Shown here in pieces: positions 10,036 through 18,018 of a DNA stretch of 64,000 nt (position 1 is the first letter of the stretch; every line of letters begins with the position of its first letter). The notes below the pieces were generated by a model. The model saw only the letters and a program-made list of their open reading frames with translations. It searched no databases and was not told the origin of the DNA. The stretch covers positions 7,544 through 71,543 of the forward strand of contig URCV01000002.1 in the NCBI GenBank assembly GCA_900546445.1, written 5' to 3'. A program made the translations under genes and the position numbers. Source of the stretch: an uncultured Bacteroidales bacterium (GTDB lineage: Bacteria; Bacteroidota; Bacteroidia; Bacteroidales; UBA932).

Positions 10036-10064
10036 CAAATTTAGCAAAAAAATTCCTATTTTTG
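10036..10064. promoter_or_regulatory. Divergent promoter pair for tamB (-) and tsaD (+)
   Basis: Two Bacteroidota -7 boxes stand back to back: TAAATTTG on the minus strand (10036-10043) and TATTTTTG on the plus strand (10057-10064), with 13 bases between. Both match TAnnTTTG exactly. The minus box ends 7 bases before the tamB ATG and the plus box 9 bases before the tsaD ATG. No clear TTTG -33 element is seen for either. Confidence 0.65.
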
Positions 10065-10073
10065 CCAATTGCT

Positions 10074-11096
10074 ATGGCAGATATTATTCTAGGAATTGAG
10101 TCGTCTTGCGACGACACTTCGGCTGCGGTCATTTCGGACAGGGTTCTTCTGTCTAATGTCATCGCCAGTCAGGATGTACATAAGGCTTATGGTGGGGTGG
10201 TGCCGGAATTGGCATCGAGAGCCCACGAACAGAATATCGTACCGGTGGTGAGCGAGGCTCTTCATCGCGCGGGCGTGAAGGCCGAGGATTTGACGGCCAT
10301 CGCATTTACCCGTGGACCGGGGCTTCTGGGGTCTCTCTTGGTAGGTACGTCGTTCGCGAAGGCGTTCGCCATGTCGCTGGATATTCCTCTGGTGATGGTG
10401 AATCATTTGCAGGGGCACATATTGGCCGGATTCGTCCGTCAGAAGGATGTTCCCGTGCACGAGCCTTCATTTCCGTACCTGTGCCTTCTGGTGTCGGGAG
10501 GTAACTCCCAGATAGTGAAGGTGAATTCACCTTTGGACTTCGAGATTCTGGGCGCCACGATAGACGATGCGGTGGGCGAGGCTTTCGACAAGTGCTCGAA
10601 GATGATGGGGCTCGGTTATCCGGGTGGTCCTATCATAGACAGGTTGGCTAAGGAAGGGGATCCGAACAGGTTTACTTTCGCGAAGCCTCATATCGCGGGG
10701 CTGGATTACAGTTTCAGCGGAGTCAAGACGTCCCTTCTCTATTTCGTGAGGGACCAGATGGCTCTCGACCCGGAATTCATGGAGAAAAACAAGGCCGACA
10801 TCTGCGCATCGTTCCAGAAGACTCTTATCGATATCCTTATGGACAAACTCATCAAGGCTGCCAAGCAGACGGGCATAAAGGATATCGCGATAGGCGGAGG
10901 CGTGTCGGCGAACAGCGGCTTGAGAAACCGTATGGTTCAGGAAGGACAGCGCCGCGGTTGGAACGTCTTTTTGCCTGAATTCAAGTTTACTACGGATAAT
11001 GCGGCTATGATAGCCATCGCCGGGTATTTCCATTATCTTAATGGAGAAAGATGCCCTCTGGATGTGGCTCCCGTGTCACGAATAGCCGATTTTTAG
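10074..11096 (+). CDS. tsaD: tRNA N6-adenosine threonylcarbamoyltransferase TsaD
   Basis: 340 residues starting MADIILGIESSCDD, the family's normal N-terminus; longer in-frame starts upstream run antisense through tamB and are rejected. Metal-binding H111 and H115 lie in MVNHLQGH, and GVVPELASRAHEQN is the family signature. TsaD transfers the threonylcarbamoyl group to A37 of ANN-decoding tRNAs in the t6A complex with TsaB and TsaE, which are not in this window. The product is the substrate of MtaB, encoded across the divergent promoter. The stop codon is directly followed by the next ATG with no spacer. Confidence 0.95.
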   Translation: MADIILGIESSCDDTSAAVISDRVLLSNVIASQDVHKAYGGVVPELASRAHEQNIVPVVSEALHRAGVKAEDLTAIAFTRGPGLLGSLLVGTSFAKAFAMSLDIPLVMVNHLQGHILAGFVRQKDVPVHEPSFPYLCLLVSGGNSQIVKVNSPLDFEILGATIDDAVGEAFDKCSKMMGLGYPGGPIIDRLAKEGDPNRFTFAKPHIAGLDYSFSGVKTSLLYFVRDQMALDPEFMEKNKADICASFQKTLIDILMDKLIKAAKQTGIKDIAIGGGVSANSGLRNRMVQEGQRRGWNVFLPEFKFTTDNAAMIAIAGYFHYLNGERCPLDVAPVSRIADF

Positions 11097-12626
11097 ATGC
11101 AAGTCCACGAGTTTACCACGCCACTTTCGGAGCGTCTCGGCCTTCAGCAGGTTCGGGAGAGGCTTCGTCGTGAGTTTCGCGACCCTTCGCTGGAGGTGGT
11201 GGTAAAACGCAGCATAGACGCGCGCGGCGAGCCTCGGTATCGTTACCGTTGTGAGATTTATCCTGCAGGAGAGGGATTTGCCGATTACGAGCTTCCGGAA
11301 TACCGCGACGTACATAATGCCGAAGAGGTCGTGGTGGTGGGCGCAGGTCCTGCCGGTATGTTCGCTTCGCTTCGTCTTCTGATGATGGGCCTCAAGCCTG
11401 TCATTCTCGAAAGGGGAAAGGACGTGCATGCCCGAAAGCGGGATATGGCGATTCTCTCGCGCGAGGGTATCGTGAATCCCGATTCGAACTACTGCTATGG
11501 CGAGGGCGGCGCCGGGACCTTTTCCGACGGAAAGCTTTACACCCGCTCTTCGAAGAGGGGAGATAACCGTGAGGTTTTATGCCAATTCGTCCGTTTCGGG
11601 GCTTCCGAGGACATTCTCATCGATTCGCACCCGCATCTGGGTTCGGACAAGCTGCCTCTAATCGTGGAAAACATTCGCAAGTGCATCATCGAGCACGGGG
11701 GAGAGTATCATTTCGAGAGTCGGGTTACGGGATTGAGCCGTGAGGCAGGTGCCTGGCAGGTGAGTTGCGCCGATGGAAAGCGCTTCCGCTCGCGGGCGGT
11801 GATATTGGCCAGTGGACACTCAGGAAAGGATGTCTATCAGATGCTCTCGAATGCCGGTGGGGCGCTGCAGGCCAAGGGTTTCGCTCTCGGCGTGAGGGTC
11901 GAGCATCCGCAGGCGCTGATTAATCGCTCGCAGTATCGCGGGGCTTGGCGCAGTGGCTATCCTACCGCGGAATACTCTTTCGTGCAGCAAGTTGACGGTC
12001 GCGGAGTGTTCTCCTTCTGTATGTGTCCCGGTGGGGTTTTGGTGCCTTCGTCGACGGAGCCGGGCACCGTGGTCCTGAATGGTATGTCGAATGCTTCGCG
12101 CAGTTCTTTCTGGGCCAATTCCGGTGTGGTCGTGCAGATCGAACCGGAGGACGTACCGGGCGATTCGGAATTCAGGCTGCTGGATTTTCAGATGGCGGTC
12201 GAGCGCGATATGTACACCTGTGCGAGGAGTCTTTCCTCCGCCGATTCCAATCCGCTGACGGCCCCGGCGCAGCGAATGGTCGATTTCTGCAAGGGACGTC
12301 TTTCGCAGAGCCTGCCACGTACATCCTATCACCCTGGCGTCGTGAGCGCACCTCTTCATCTGGCCCTTCCTCCTATGGTCGCCACCAGACTTCAAAAGGC
12401 CTTCCCGAAAGTAAAAATCGGAGGGTACTACACTAACGAGGCACTCCTTCTGGGAGTTGAAAGCCGCACTTCGTCGCCCATACGTATCCCACGCGATGTA
12501 GAAACCCTCGAATACGTCAGTATGCCCGGCATTTATCCTTGCGGTGAAGGCGCAGGCTACTCCGGCGGCATCGTCTCCTCCGCCATCGACGGCATCCGCG
12601 CCGCCCTCGCGCTCGCGAAGAAGTAA
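11097..12626 (+). CDS. NAD(P)/FAD-dependent oxidoreductase (uncharacterised COG2509-type dehydrogenase)
   Basis: 509 residues. The dinucleotide-binding motif GAGPAG is at 82-87 after an N-terminal extension of about 75 residues, and a second FAD-contact motif, EGGAGTFSDGKLYTR, follows near residue 138. The C-terminus has the usual CGEGAGYSGGI flavin motif. This is the widespread but biochemically undefined family of FAD-dependent dehydrogenases distantly related to GidA and glutathione reductases. The start codon abuts the tsaD stop (TAGATG), so the two genes are cotranscribed and probably translationally coupled. The substrate is unknown. Confidence 0.85.
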   Translation: MQVHEFTTPLSERLGLQQVRERLRREFRDPSLEVVVKRSIDARGEPRYRYRCEIYPAGEGFADYELPEYRDVHNAEEVVVVGAGPAGMFASLRLLMMGLKPVILERGKDVHARKRDMAILSREGIVNPDSNYCYGEGGAGTFSDGKLYTRSSKRGDNREVLCQFVRFGASEDILIDSHPHLGSDKLPLIVENIRKCIIEHGGEYHFESRVTGLSREAGAWQVSCADGKRFRSRAVILASGHSGKDVYQMLSNAGGALQAKGFALGVRVEHPQALINRSQYRGAWRSGYPTAEYSFVQQVDGRGVFSFCMCPGGVLVPSSTEPGTVVLNGMSNASRSSFWANSGVVVQIEPEDVPGDSEFRLLDFQMAVERDMYTCARSLSSADSNPLTAPAQRMVDFCKGRLSQSLPRTSYHPGVVSAPLHLALPPMVATRLQKAFPKVKIGGYYTNEALLLGVESRTSSPIRIPRDVETLEYVSMPGIYPCGEGAGYSGGIVSSAIDGIRAALALAKK

Positions 12627-12639
12627 TCCGTTTCCACCT

Positions 12640-12930
12640 AAGGTGATTCACGTCGTCACCTAAGAGCCTCCCGTCCGGCCAAATGGCCTTTTCACCGGAT
12701 GAAACGGTGTTTTAGGCCCTCCCGTCCGGCCAAAACCCCGTTTCGGTGGACGGAATTGCCTTCAGCAAATTCACTTTGGCAGCCAATGTGCCACAGAACG
12801 CGTATATCGGCATCTCCCTGCCAAGGTGGAGCTAAAAAAGTCTCACTTTGGCAAGCCCCCATTAACAGAGTGCACTCTACGCTGTCCTCCTTGCCAAGGT
12901 GAATTGGCGGAGCTCCTGCGAGCGCCAAGC
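12640..12930. repeat. Repeat- and hairpin-rich non-coding block
   Basis: No convincing gene lies between 12627 and 13169. This part holds two copies of the 17-mer CCTCCCGTCCGGCCAAA (12667-12683 and 12718-12734), and two copies of a larger hairpin whose arms read TCACTTTGGCA (12771-12781 and 12843-12853) and TGCCAAGGTG (12819-12828 and 12892-12901). The second hairpin pairs 12 of 13 bases over a loop of about 35. AGGTGA...TCACCT (about 12642-12662), CCGTCC...GGACGG around the second 17-mer and TTGGCG...CGCCAA (12904-12926) add further stems. Composition is GC-rich compared with the A+T-rich stretch that follows. It could be a folded non-coding RNA or a small repeated element. Confidence 0.6.
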
Positions 12931-13169
12931 CATAATTAAAGATGACGAAATATTAGGGCGTTGCTATCAATAGTTGTTTATTTCAATAATAATTCTCAAC
13001 TTTGACATATGGTGACCATTGGGTCCTATTGACTTTTATTATGAACGCTTCGAAGGATTAACCTTTGAAACTTAAATAGTTATTAATATGAAAAATTCAA
13101 AAGCGCGACAAATGCTTGTAGATTCTCACATTAAAATTATCAAAATTGATAACTTTACATTATATTTGC
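12931..13169. other. A+T-rich intergenic stretch upstream of the toxin-antitoxin genes
   Basis: No established gene. It contains the interrupted palindrome ATGGT-G-ACCAT (13009-13019), a possible operator, and a 30-codon open frame at 13088-13180 (starts MKNSKARQML) that overlaps the toxin start by 11 bases. The mini-ORF contains the toxin's -7 box, so it is probably fortuitous. Base composition switches sharply here from the GC-rich block to A+T-rich sequence, consistent with acquired DNA. Confidence 0.35.
13161..13168 (+). promoter_or_regulatory. -7 box of the higBA promoter
   Basis: TATATTTG matches the Bacteroidota -7 consensus exactly and lies directly before the first toxin ATG at 13170. 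Transcription would begin near 13172-13174, so either the downstream in-frame ATG at 13185 is used or the start at 13170 depends on an upstream promoter. Confidence 0.5.
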
Positions 13170-13511
13170 ATGAAAAATAATGAAATGTTAACGATTGAAT
13201 ATGCTGATGAAGCTATTGAATCATTGGTAAAGTATCATAAGAGTGACGATAAGCGATATCGTAAATTGAAGAGCAATACTAAGTTTCTTAATGATCTTGA
13301 CAAGGTTATGTCTCTACTTCGTGTGGTTGGCAACACATCGCAATTGGCATATTTCGGCCAGCTTCATTATGAGAAACTTAAGTATGAGCTCTCCGGAAAA
13401 AGTAGTGTAAGAATAGGATATAATACAAAATACCGACTAATTTTCGAAGAATTTGATTGCGGAATTCGTATCAGTTTAATTGAAATTAATGAGCACTATG
13501 ATGACAAATGA
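13170..13511 (+). CDS. higB: Type II toxin, RelE/HigB-like mRNA interferase
   Basis: 113 residues, basic, with the RelE/ParE-fold C-terminal pattern YNTKYRLIFEE...ISLIEINEHYDDK. HigB-type toxins cleave mRNA on the ribosome. The toxin gene precedes its antitoxin gene, the HigBA order, and the two overlap by 14 bases. The ATG at 13185 (MLTIEYADEA) fits the promoter position better and gives 108 residues; the earlier ATG at 13170 is kept as the longer option. Base composition is A+T-rich compared with housekeeping neighbours. The call rests on fold-type pattern and gene order, not on a strong motif. Confidence 0.75.
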   Translation: MKNNEMLTIEYADEAIESLVKYHKSDDKRYRKLKSNTKFLNDLDKVMSLLRVVGNTSQLAYFGQLHYEKLKYELSGKSSVRIGYNTKYRLIFEEFDCGIRISLIEINEHYDDK

Positions 13512-14616
13512 AATGAACAATACACCATTTAGGGCCGTTCATCCTGCAGAAATCATCAAGGAGGAGATTAAAGCACGGTCTATGACCCAGAAAGAGCTTG
13601 CCGAGCGGATGGGGATGAAGCAGTCCAATCTTTCGAGATTGCTAAAAGGGGAGAACATAACGGCAACTGTGGCACAAAAGCTTGAGGATGCACTTGGCAT
13701 TCCTGCGGAGATTTGGGTAAGACTTCAGGCAAATTATGATAAGGATGTCAAAGCCGTCGCCACACGAGACGAAAATGAAAAGGTAGCTATCGATACGGAG
13801 AAGATGCTATCAAATATGTTGAACCTTCCCGAGCTTTACAGAAGGCTTGACATTAATGTAGCTTTGTTTATACAAAGTAAATTGGCCATTCTTGAAGAAA
13901 GGCTCGGTTTCAATCCCGTTGAAATCGGGGATAAAGATTTCGCACGACAGTTCAGTTGCAATTATAAAAAGAGTGATAAGTTAGGGGTGGATGAGAAGAA
14001 CCAAACCACTTGGCTCACTCTTGCATATATAAAATCAAGAGAAAACGCTCCGGATGGTGTGTTTGTGTATGGAAATGCTATGAGGGCTGCAATTGAAATA
14101 TCTGGCATGGTTCATAAGGGAAATCTTTCCGAAAAGGGAATAAAAGAAATATTGGGAAAATATGGTATTGCATATTCGGTAGTACCGAAGCTGGAGAAAA
14201 CTCCGATAGACGCGGCTTCTATGAAAATAGGGGAATACCCCGCCATAATTACAACGCACCGCTATAACGATATGAGTAGGCTCGTATTTAATGTGCTTCA
14301 CGAATTGGGTCATATTGAGAAGCATATGTACAGCTCTGTCGGAGATGTTTTCGTCGCGACTGGCGAGACATATCCTTCTGACGATCCTAAAGAGAAGGAA
14401 GCTAATGTTTTCGCCCAAAATATGTTGATTGAGGAGGCAGTATGGAATAAGATGATGCTTAGTGGCGTGACAAGCCTTCGGATGGGAAATATAGTTTCAC
14501 GCTTGAAGGAGCTTTCTAAAGAAAACCATCTTGATCCCAATATAGTAATCTGGAGGTATAAGTTCGAAAGTAACAACTATCAATTGCGCGGTACTCGGCC
14601 GGTTCCTATTATATAA
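13498..14616 (+). CDS. higA: HigA-type antitoxin fused to an ImmA/IrrE-like zinc peptidase domain
   Basis: About 372 residues. An N-terminal HigA/XRE helix-turn-helix (residues about 10-75, HPAEIIKEEI, MTQKELAERMG, SNLSRLLKGE) should bind DNA and the toxin. The C-terminal half has the metallopeptidase motif HELGH (H268-H272) followed by EKEANVFAQ with the likely third ligand E301, the ImmA/IrrE (PF06114) layout. Plain HigA is about 100 residues, so this is the long peptidase-fused form. Starts at 13498, 13501 or 13513 are all possible; the first two overlap the toxin gene and imply coupled translation. The peptidase may cleave the protein's own repressor half or another regulator; that is inference. 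Confidence 0.85.
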   Translation: MMTNEMNNTPFRAVHPAEIIKEEIKARSMTQKELAERMGMKQSNLSRLLKGENITATVAQKLEDALGIPAEIWVRLQANYDKDVKAVATRDENEKVAIDTEKMLSNMLNLPELYRRLDINVALFIQSKLAILEERLGFNPVEIGDKDFARQFSCNYKKSDKLGVDEKNQTTWLTLAYIKSRENAPDGVFVYGNAMRAAIEISGMVHKGNLSEKGIKEILGKYGIAYSVVPKLEKTPIDAASMKIGEYPAIITTHRYNDMSRLVFNVLHELGHIEKHMYSSVGDVFVATGETYPSDDPKEKEANVFAQNMLIEEAVWNKMMLSGVTSLRMGNIVSRLKELSKENHLDPNIVIWRYKFESNNYQLRGTRPVPII

Positions 14617-14636
14617 CACTTGAATCGGTTATTACG

Positions 14637-14663
14637 GCCGCCTGCAGCTCTTCGTATCCGGCA
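14637..14663 (+). repeat. 27-base exact copy of a segment of the ABC-F gene
   Basis: Bases 14637-14663 are identical to 15089-15115, which lie inside the 3' part of the ABC-F coding sequence (antisense of EELQAASQ). The copy begins 20 bases after the antitoxin stop codon and lies in the same orientation 452 bases away. It looks like the scar of a duplication or insertion at the end of the ABC-F gene. Confidence 0.85.
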
Positions 14664-14767
14664 ACGCCAATGTTCAAAGTGCAAATTATTTGTATTTCGT
14701 GCAACGAATTACGAAAAGGCGCATCTATATTATATAGTAAACTAAGTAATTATTAAATAATAAAATT

Positions 14768-14872
14768 ATGCGTCTTTTTGCTCTATTTACTTTTTTCGTC
14801 AGCCGAGTGTCTAACGCATTCCTTTTTCTGAAAGGAATCCACCCTCAGAAATCCATCACAAATCTTGCCTAA
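14768..14872 (+). CDS. Small Phe-rich ORF, possible leader peptide (34 aa)
   Basis: ATG at 14768, stop at 14870-14872; the peptide begins MRLFALFTFFVSRV and has six phenylalanines in 34 residues. It is followed at once by a hairpin (14871-14890) and then a strong terminator (14918-14941), the order seen in amino-acid attenuators such as pheL or pheM of enterics. No structural gene follows on this strand, because the ABC-F gene is convergent. It may be an orphan attenuator left by rearrangement, a small membrane peptide, or chance. Codon preference cannot be judged at this length. Confidence 0.3.
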   Translation: MRLFALFTFFVSRVSNAFLFLKGIHPQKSITNLA

Positions 14873-14917
14873 TTTGTTTCTTAACAAATTATAGAACTTA
14901 ATGCGAAAATTATTTGC

Positions 14918-14941
14918 GGCGGCTTGTGCCGTCTTTTTTTT
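14918..14941 (+). terminator. Factor-independent terminator
   Basis: GGCGGC (14918-14923), loop TTGT, GCCGTC (14928-14933), then eight T residues. The stem has six pairs including one G-T. It would end transcripts from higBA or from the mini-ORF before they meet the convergent ABC-F gene. Confidence 0.85.
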
Positions 14942-15006
14942 GTGCTAAACTTGTCTGCGCAGACGAAAAAGTGTACGGTTTGGGAATCAATAACTTGTAC
15001 TAACCC

Positions 15007-16746
15007 CTAGCTTCCGATTTCCGACAGTTCGAGCCATCTCATCTCCTTGAGGTCCTGCTCATCCTTGAGGGTCTGGTACTCCTGCGACGCCGCCTGCAGC
15101 TCTTCGTATCCGGCAGTTCCTCCGTTCATAAGGGCTTCCAGCGCACTGAGCCTGCCTTCTATTTCGGCCAATTCCGCCTCGAGCGCCTCCATCTCCCGCT
15201 TTTCCTTGAAGCTCAATTTGCGCGCCCTCTCCGTCTTCGGTGGGGCGACTTGTTTGGGAGCGGTGGCGGCCGAATTGGCCTTCTGCTCACTTAGGTAGTC
15301 CTTTAGGAATGAGCGGTATTCGGTGTAGCTTCCTATGAAATCCTTAAGCACTCCGTCTCCGCAGAACACGAACAGGTGGCTTACGAGCCTGTCCAGGAAA
15401 TGTCTGTCGTGGGACACGATGATGAGCGTGCCCTCGAATTTGAGCAGGTACTCCTCGAGTATGTTCAGCGTCACGATGTCCAGGTCGTTAGTAGGCTCGT
15501 CGAGAATGAGCAGGTTAGGGTTCTGCATTAGTATGGTAAGCAGGTAGAGCCTTCTTTTTTCGCCGCCCGAGAGCTTGCTGACCTTGGTGGAAAGCATATC
15601 GTGCGGAAAGAGGAATTGGTTTAGAAGTCGGGTGTCCGGCACTATCTCCAGCACCGTCTCGTCCTCGTCGAAGGCCATTCCGCTCTGACGGTAGTATCCT
15701 ATTTTCAGCGACTCTCCGCGCTCGATGCTTCCGGTCAGTGTGCCCCCTTCGGTGTCGGCTCCGGTCAGAAGCCCGAGGAAGGTGCTCTTGCCGGCGCCAT
15801 TGGCCCCGACTATTCCGACCCTCTCGAAGCGCTGAAAGTTATAGGTAAAGTCGCGAAGGTAGCACTTGTCGTCGTAGAAGAAGGACAGGTGCTTGCAGTC
15901 GATGATTTTATTCCCGAGACGGCTTCCCTTGCCCAGTTCGTCCATCGAAATCTGCTGCTGGACATATACTTGCTCGCTGCGGTCCTTCAAATCCCAAAAG
16001 GCCTGCTTGCGATACTTGGCCTTTCCGCTCCTCGCACAGGGCGTGGCGTGCATCCACTCCAGCTCGCGACGCAGGATGTTTCGCACCTTGTCGGTTTCTG
16101 CGTTATAGTTCGTGATGCGCTCGTCGCGCTTGGTAAGGTAGTTCTCGTAGTCGCCCTTGTAGATGTAGATGGCTCCGTGGTCGAGCTCCATTATGGTGTT
16201 GCATACCCTGTCGAGAAAGTACCTGTCGTGGGTTACCATAAAGAGAGTGCAGCGTGAGCGCTTCAGGTAGGATTCCAAGTATTCTATGGCGTCGAGGTCG
16301 AGGTGGTTCGTCGGCTCGTCCATTATCAGGAAGTCGGCGTCGCGGGCGAGAAGCTGAGTGAGGGCCACCCTCTTCACTTCGCCTCCGGAAAGCTCACTCA
16401 TCTTCTGCTCCGGCTTGAGGTGAAACTCGTCGAGGATCTTACGCGCCCTAAGTTCGTATTCGAAGTCGTCTTGCGGGAAGATTTGCTCGGCTATCGTGTT
16501 TTCGGGCTCGTAGTCGAACTCTTGCTTTAGAAAAGCTATGCGGACTTCCTTAAGGAAGCGAATGCTTCCTCCCGAGTCGGATTTGTCTTCGCCCGCGAGA
16601 ATGCGCATAAGCGAGGTCTTACCCGTGCCGTTAGGCGCGATGAGTGCTATCTTGTCGCCTTCGTTTATGTTAAAGGCGATGTTTTCGAAAAGGACCTTGG
16701 GTCCGTATGATTTAGAAATGTTCTCTACTTGAAGAAATGACGGCAT
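15007..16746 (-). CDS. ABC-F family ATPase (Uup-like)
   Basis: 579 residues with two ABC cassettes and no membrane segment. Walker A motifs are APNGTGKT (about 37-44) and GANGAGKS (about 314-321). Signatures are LSGGEVKR (about 119-126) and LSGGEKRR (about 392-399), and the Walker B motifs IMDEPTNHLD and ILDEPTNDLD are both intact. The inter-domain linker (ELEWMHATPCARSGKAK) and the C-terminal coiled coil (about 510-570) are those of Uup rather than EttA. ABC-F proteins act on the ribosome; Uup is linked to ribosome function and to DNA transposon stability. Its 3' part is duplicated at 14637-14663. A TAATTTCG box ends 5 bases before the ATG. Confidence 0.9.
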   Translation of the reverse strand: MPSFLQVENISKSYGPKVLFENIAFNINEGDKIALIAPNGTGKTSLMRILAGEDKSDSGGSIRFLKEVRIAFLKQEFDYEPENTIAEQIFPQDDFEYELRARKILDEFHLKPEQKMSELSGGEVKRVALTQLLARDADFLIMDEPTNHLDLDAIEYLESYLKRSRCTLFMVTHDRYFLDRVCNTIMELDHGAIYIYKGDYENYLTKRDERITNYNAETDKVRNILRRELEWMHATPCARSGKAKYRKQAFWDLKDRSEQVYVQQQISMDELGKGSRLGNKIIDCKHLSFFYDDKCYLRDFTYNFQRFERVGIVGANGAGKSTFLGLLTGADTEGGTLTGSIERGESLKIGYYRQSGMAFDEDETVLEIVPDTRLLNQFLFPHDMLSTKVSKLSGGEKRRLYLLTILMQNPNLLILDEPTNDLDIVTLNILEEYLLKFEGTLIIVSHDRHFLDRLVSHLFVFCGDGVLKDFIGSYTEYRSFLKDYLSEQKANSAATAPKQVAPPKTERARKLSFKEKREMEALEAELAEIEGRLSALEALMNGGTAGYEELQAASQEYQTLKDEQDLKEMRWLELSEIGS

Positions 16747-16751
16747 AGGCG

Positions 16752-16759
16752 CGAAATTA
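16752..16759 (-). promoter_or_regulatory. -7 box of the ABC-F gene
   Basis: Minus-strand TAATTTCG matches TAnnTTTG at 7 of 8 positions and ends 5 bases before the ATG at 16746, so transcription should start within a base or two of the start codon. Confidence 0.5.
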
Positions 16760-16923
16760 CTAAATTTTCGTCAAGTAAGCGTTAAAAAAATAAGTTGGTA
16801 AAGATTTATGATGGATTTTCGAGGATAGATTTCTTTTAGAAGAAGGAGTGTGCTGGACGCACACGACTGATGAGAAAAGGAATATAGACCGAAAAGACGC
16901 AAAAAGATTATCAAGTTATTTTC

Positions 16924-16939
16924 TTAATGATTACTAAAT
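16924..16939 (+). repeat. 16-base direct repeat, left copy
   Basis: TTAATGATTACTAAAT occurs here and again at 18019-18034. The two copies bracket the nucleoside kinase gene, about 80 bases before its start and 7 bases after its stop. The 256 bases between the ABC-F promoter and the kinase contain only this repeat and a small GTGTGC/GCACAC hairpin (16848-16864). Confidence 0.8.
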
Positions 16940-17015
16940 TCTACTATAAGATTCAAAAGGGAGGGTCGGCACATCTTTTGATGATATTCGAGGCGTTTTT
17001 TACACTATATATAAT

Positions 17016-18011
17016 ATGACGAAAATTGAGGCAGCGATACAGGAGTATGCCGACTGGTGCTCGGCAATCGGAGTCGATACGCTCGAAAAACTCCGTAATG
17101 TAACGGAATCGGGAAGAATCATCCCCTTGATAAACCTTTGCGAGGCTCGGCAAGAGAGAAAATACGCCGAGATAGCTAATCAGATATACTGGAAGAGAGA
17201 CGATTGCCGGATAGTTATGATGTCCGGCCCTTCTTCGAGCGGCAAGACCTCGTCTTCGCTTCGAATCGCCCAGCAGTGTCGTGTGTTGGGACTCACCCCG
17301 AAGGTAATAGAACTCGACAACTACTTCGTGGACAGGGAAAAGACCCCTCGCACAGAAAGCGGCGAGTACGATTTCGAGGCGCTTGGAGCCATGGATATAG
17401 CCTTTCTGGGAGAGCAGCTCGAAGCCCTGCTGAGAGGCGAGGAAATCGACCTCCCGAGGTTTGACTTCGTGAACGGCACTCGCAAGTTCGACGGGCGTAA
17501 GATGAAGCTCGTAAAGGGCGACATCCTCTTTATGGAGGGCATACACGCGCTCGACCCGGCACTTACCCCTACCATCGACACTGCCAAGTTCTTCAAGATA
17601 TACATTTCTGCCTTGTCGGCACTGTCCGGCGGGCAAGAGGTGCACAATTCCACCACCGACAAGAGACTTCTGCGTCGAATCGTCAGGGACAACCGCACGC
17701 GCGGCATCTGTCCGGAAGAGACCATTATGCGTTGGCCGAACGTGCGCGAGGGCGAATTCAAATACATCTTCCCTTACGAAGAGAATGCCGACGTGGTCTT
17801 CAACTCTTCTACCCTGTACGACCTGCCGGTGCTCAAGCGATACGCACAGCCTCTGCTCGAGAAAATCGACCCGTCATCGCCTGCCTACGATAAGGCCAAG
17901 TCCCTTATGGATTTCCTCTCGCTGATAATAGCGCTGGACGATGAGCAGATCGCTGCCATCCCGCCTACCTCGATAATGAGGGAGTTCATCGGAGGCCAGA
18001 TGCTCTATTAA
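17016..18011 (+). CDS. Uridine kinase-like nucleoside kinase
   Basis: 331 residues. Walker A is GPSSSGKT (71-78), followed by ELDNYFVDREKTP and FEGIHAL-type elements of the uridine kinase/phosphoribulokinase family (here FMEGIHALDP). Uridine kinase phosphorylates uridine and cytidine in pyrimidine salvage. Many Bacteroidota homologues are about 550 residues with an N-terminal TGS-like domain; this one has only about 65 residues before the P-loop. The upstream frame stays open back to 16950 but has no start codon, so the short form looks genuine. It stands alone between two 16-base direct repeats. No -7 box is visible upstream. Confidence 0.82.
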   Translation: MTKIEAAIQEYADWCSAIGVDTLEKLRNVTESGRIIPLINLCEARQERKYAEIANQIYWKRDDCRIVMMSGPSSSGKTSSSLRIAQQCRVLGLTPKVIELDNYFVDREKTPRTESGEYDFEALGAMDIAFLGEQLEALLRGEEIDLPRFDFVNGTRKFDGRKMKLVKGDILFMEGIHALDPALTPTIDTAKFFKIYISALSALSGGQEVHNSTTDKRLLRRIVRDNRTRGICPEETIMRWPNVREGEFKYIFPYEENADVVFNSSTLYDLPVLKRYAQPLLEKIDPSSPAYDKAKSLMDFLSLIIALDDEQIAAIPPTSIMREFIGGQMLY

Positions 18012-18018
18012 GTTTTTT

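Larger units (their letters stand above)
14617..15006. other. 390-base region between higA and the ABC-F gene
   Basis: Holds the 27-base ABC-F copy, the perfect palindrome CTATAT-T-ATATAG (14725-14737), a Phe-rich mini-ORF (14768-14872), a hairpin AATTTGT/ACAAATT (14871-14890), and a factor-independent terminator (14918-14941). The last 65 bases before the ABC-F stop show nothing recognisable. The sequence is A+T-rich like higBA. Confidence 0.6.

Noticed and set aside
9759..10073. 105-codon N-terminal extension of tsaD
   Set aside because: It reads antisense through tamB and through both promoter boxes; the normal TsaD N-terminus begins at 10074.
12667..12734. CRISPR-like repeats
   Set aside because: Only two 17-base copies, followed by unrelated hairpins, no regular spacing and no cas genes.
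13088..13180. 30-codon ORF before higB
   Set aside because: It overlaps the higB start and contains the higB -7 box; no promoter of its own with correct spacing (TA and TTTG are 3 bases apart upstream).
14637..15115. Prophage or integrative element bounded by att sites (the 27-base repeats)
   Set aside because: The enclosed 425 bases contain no integrase or phage gene and one repeat is simply coding sequence of the ABC-F protein; kept only as a rearrangement scar.
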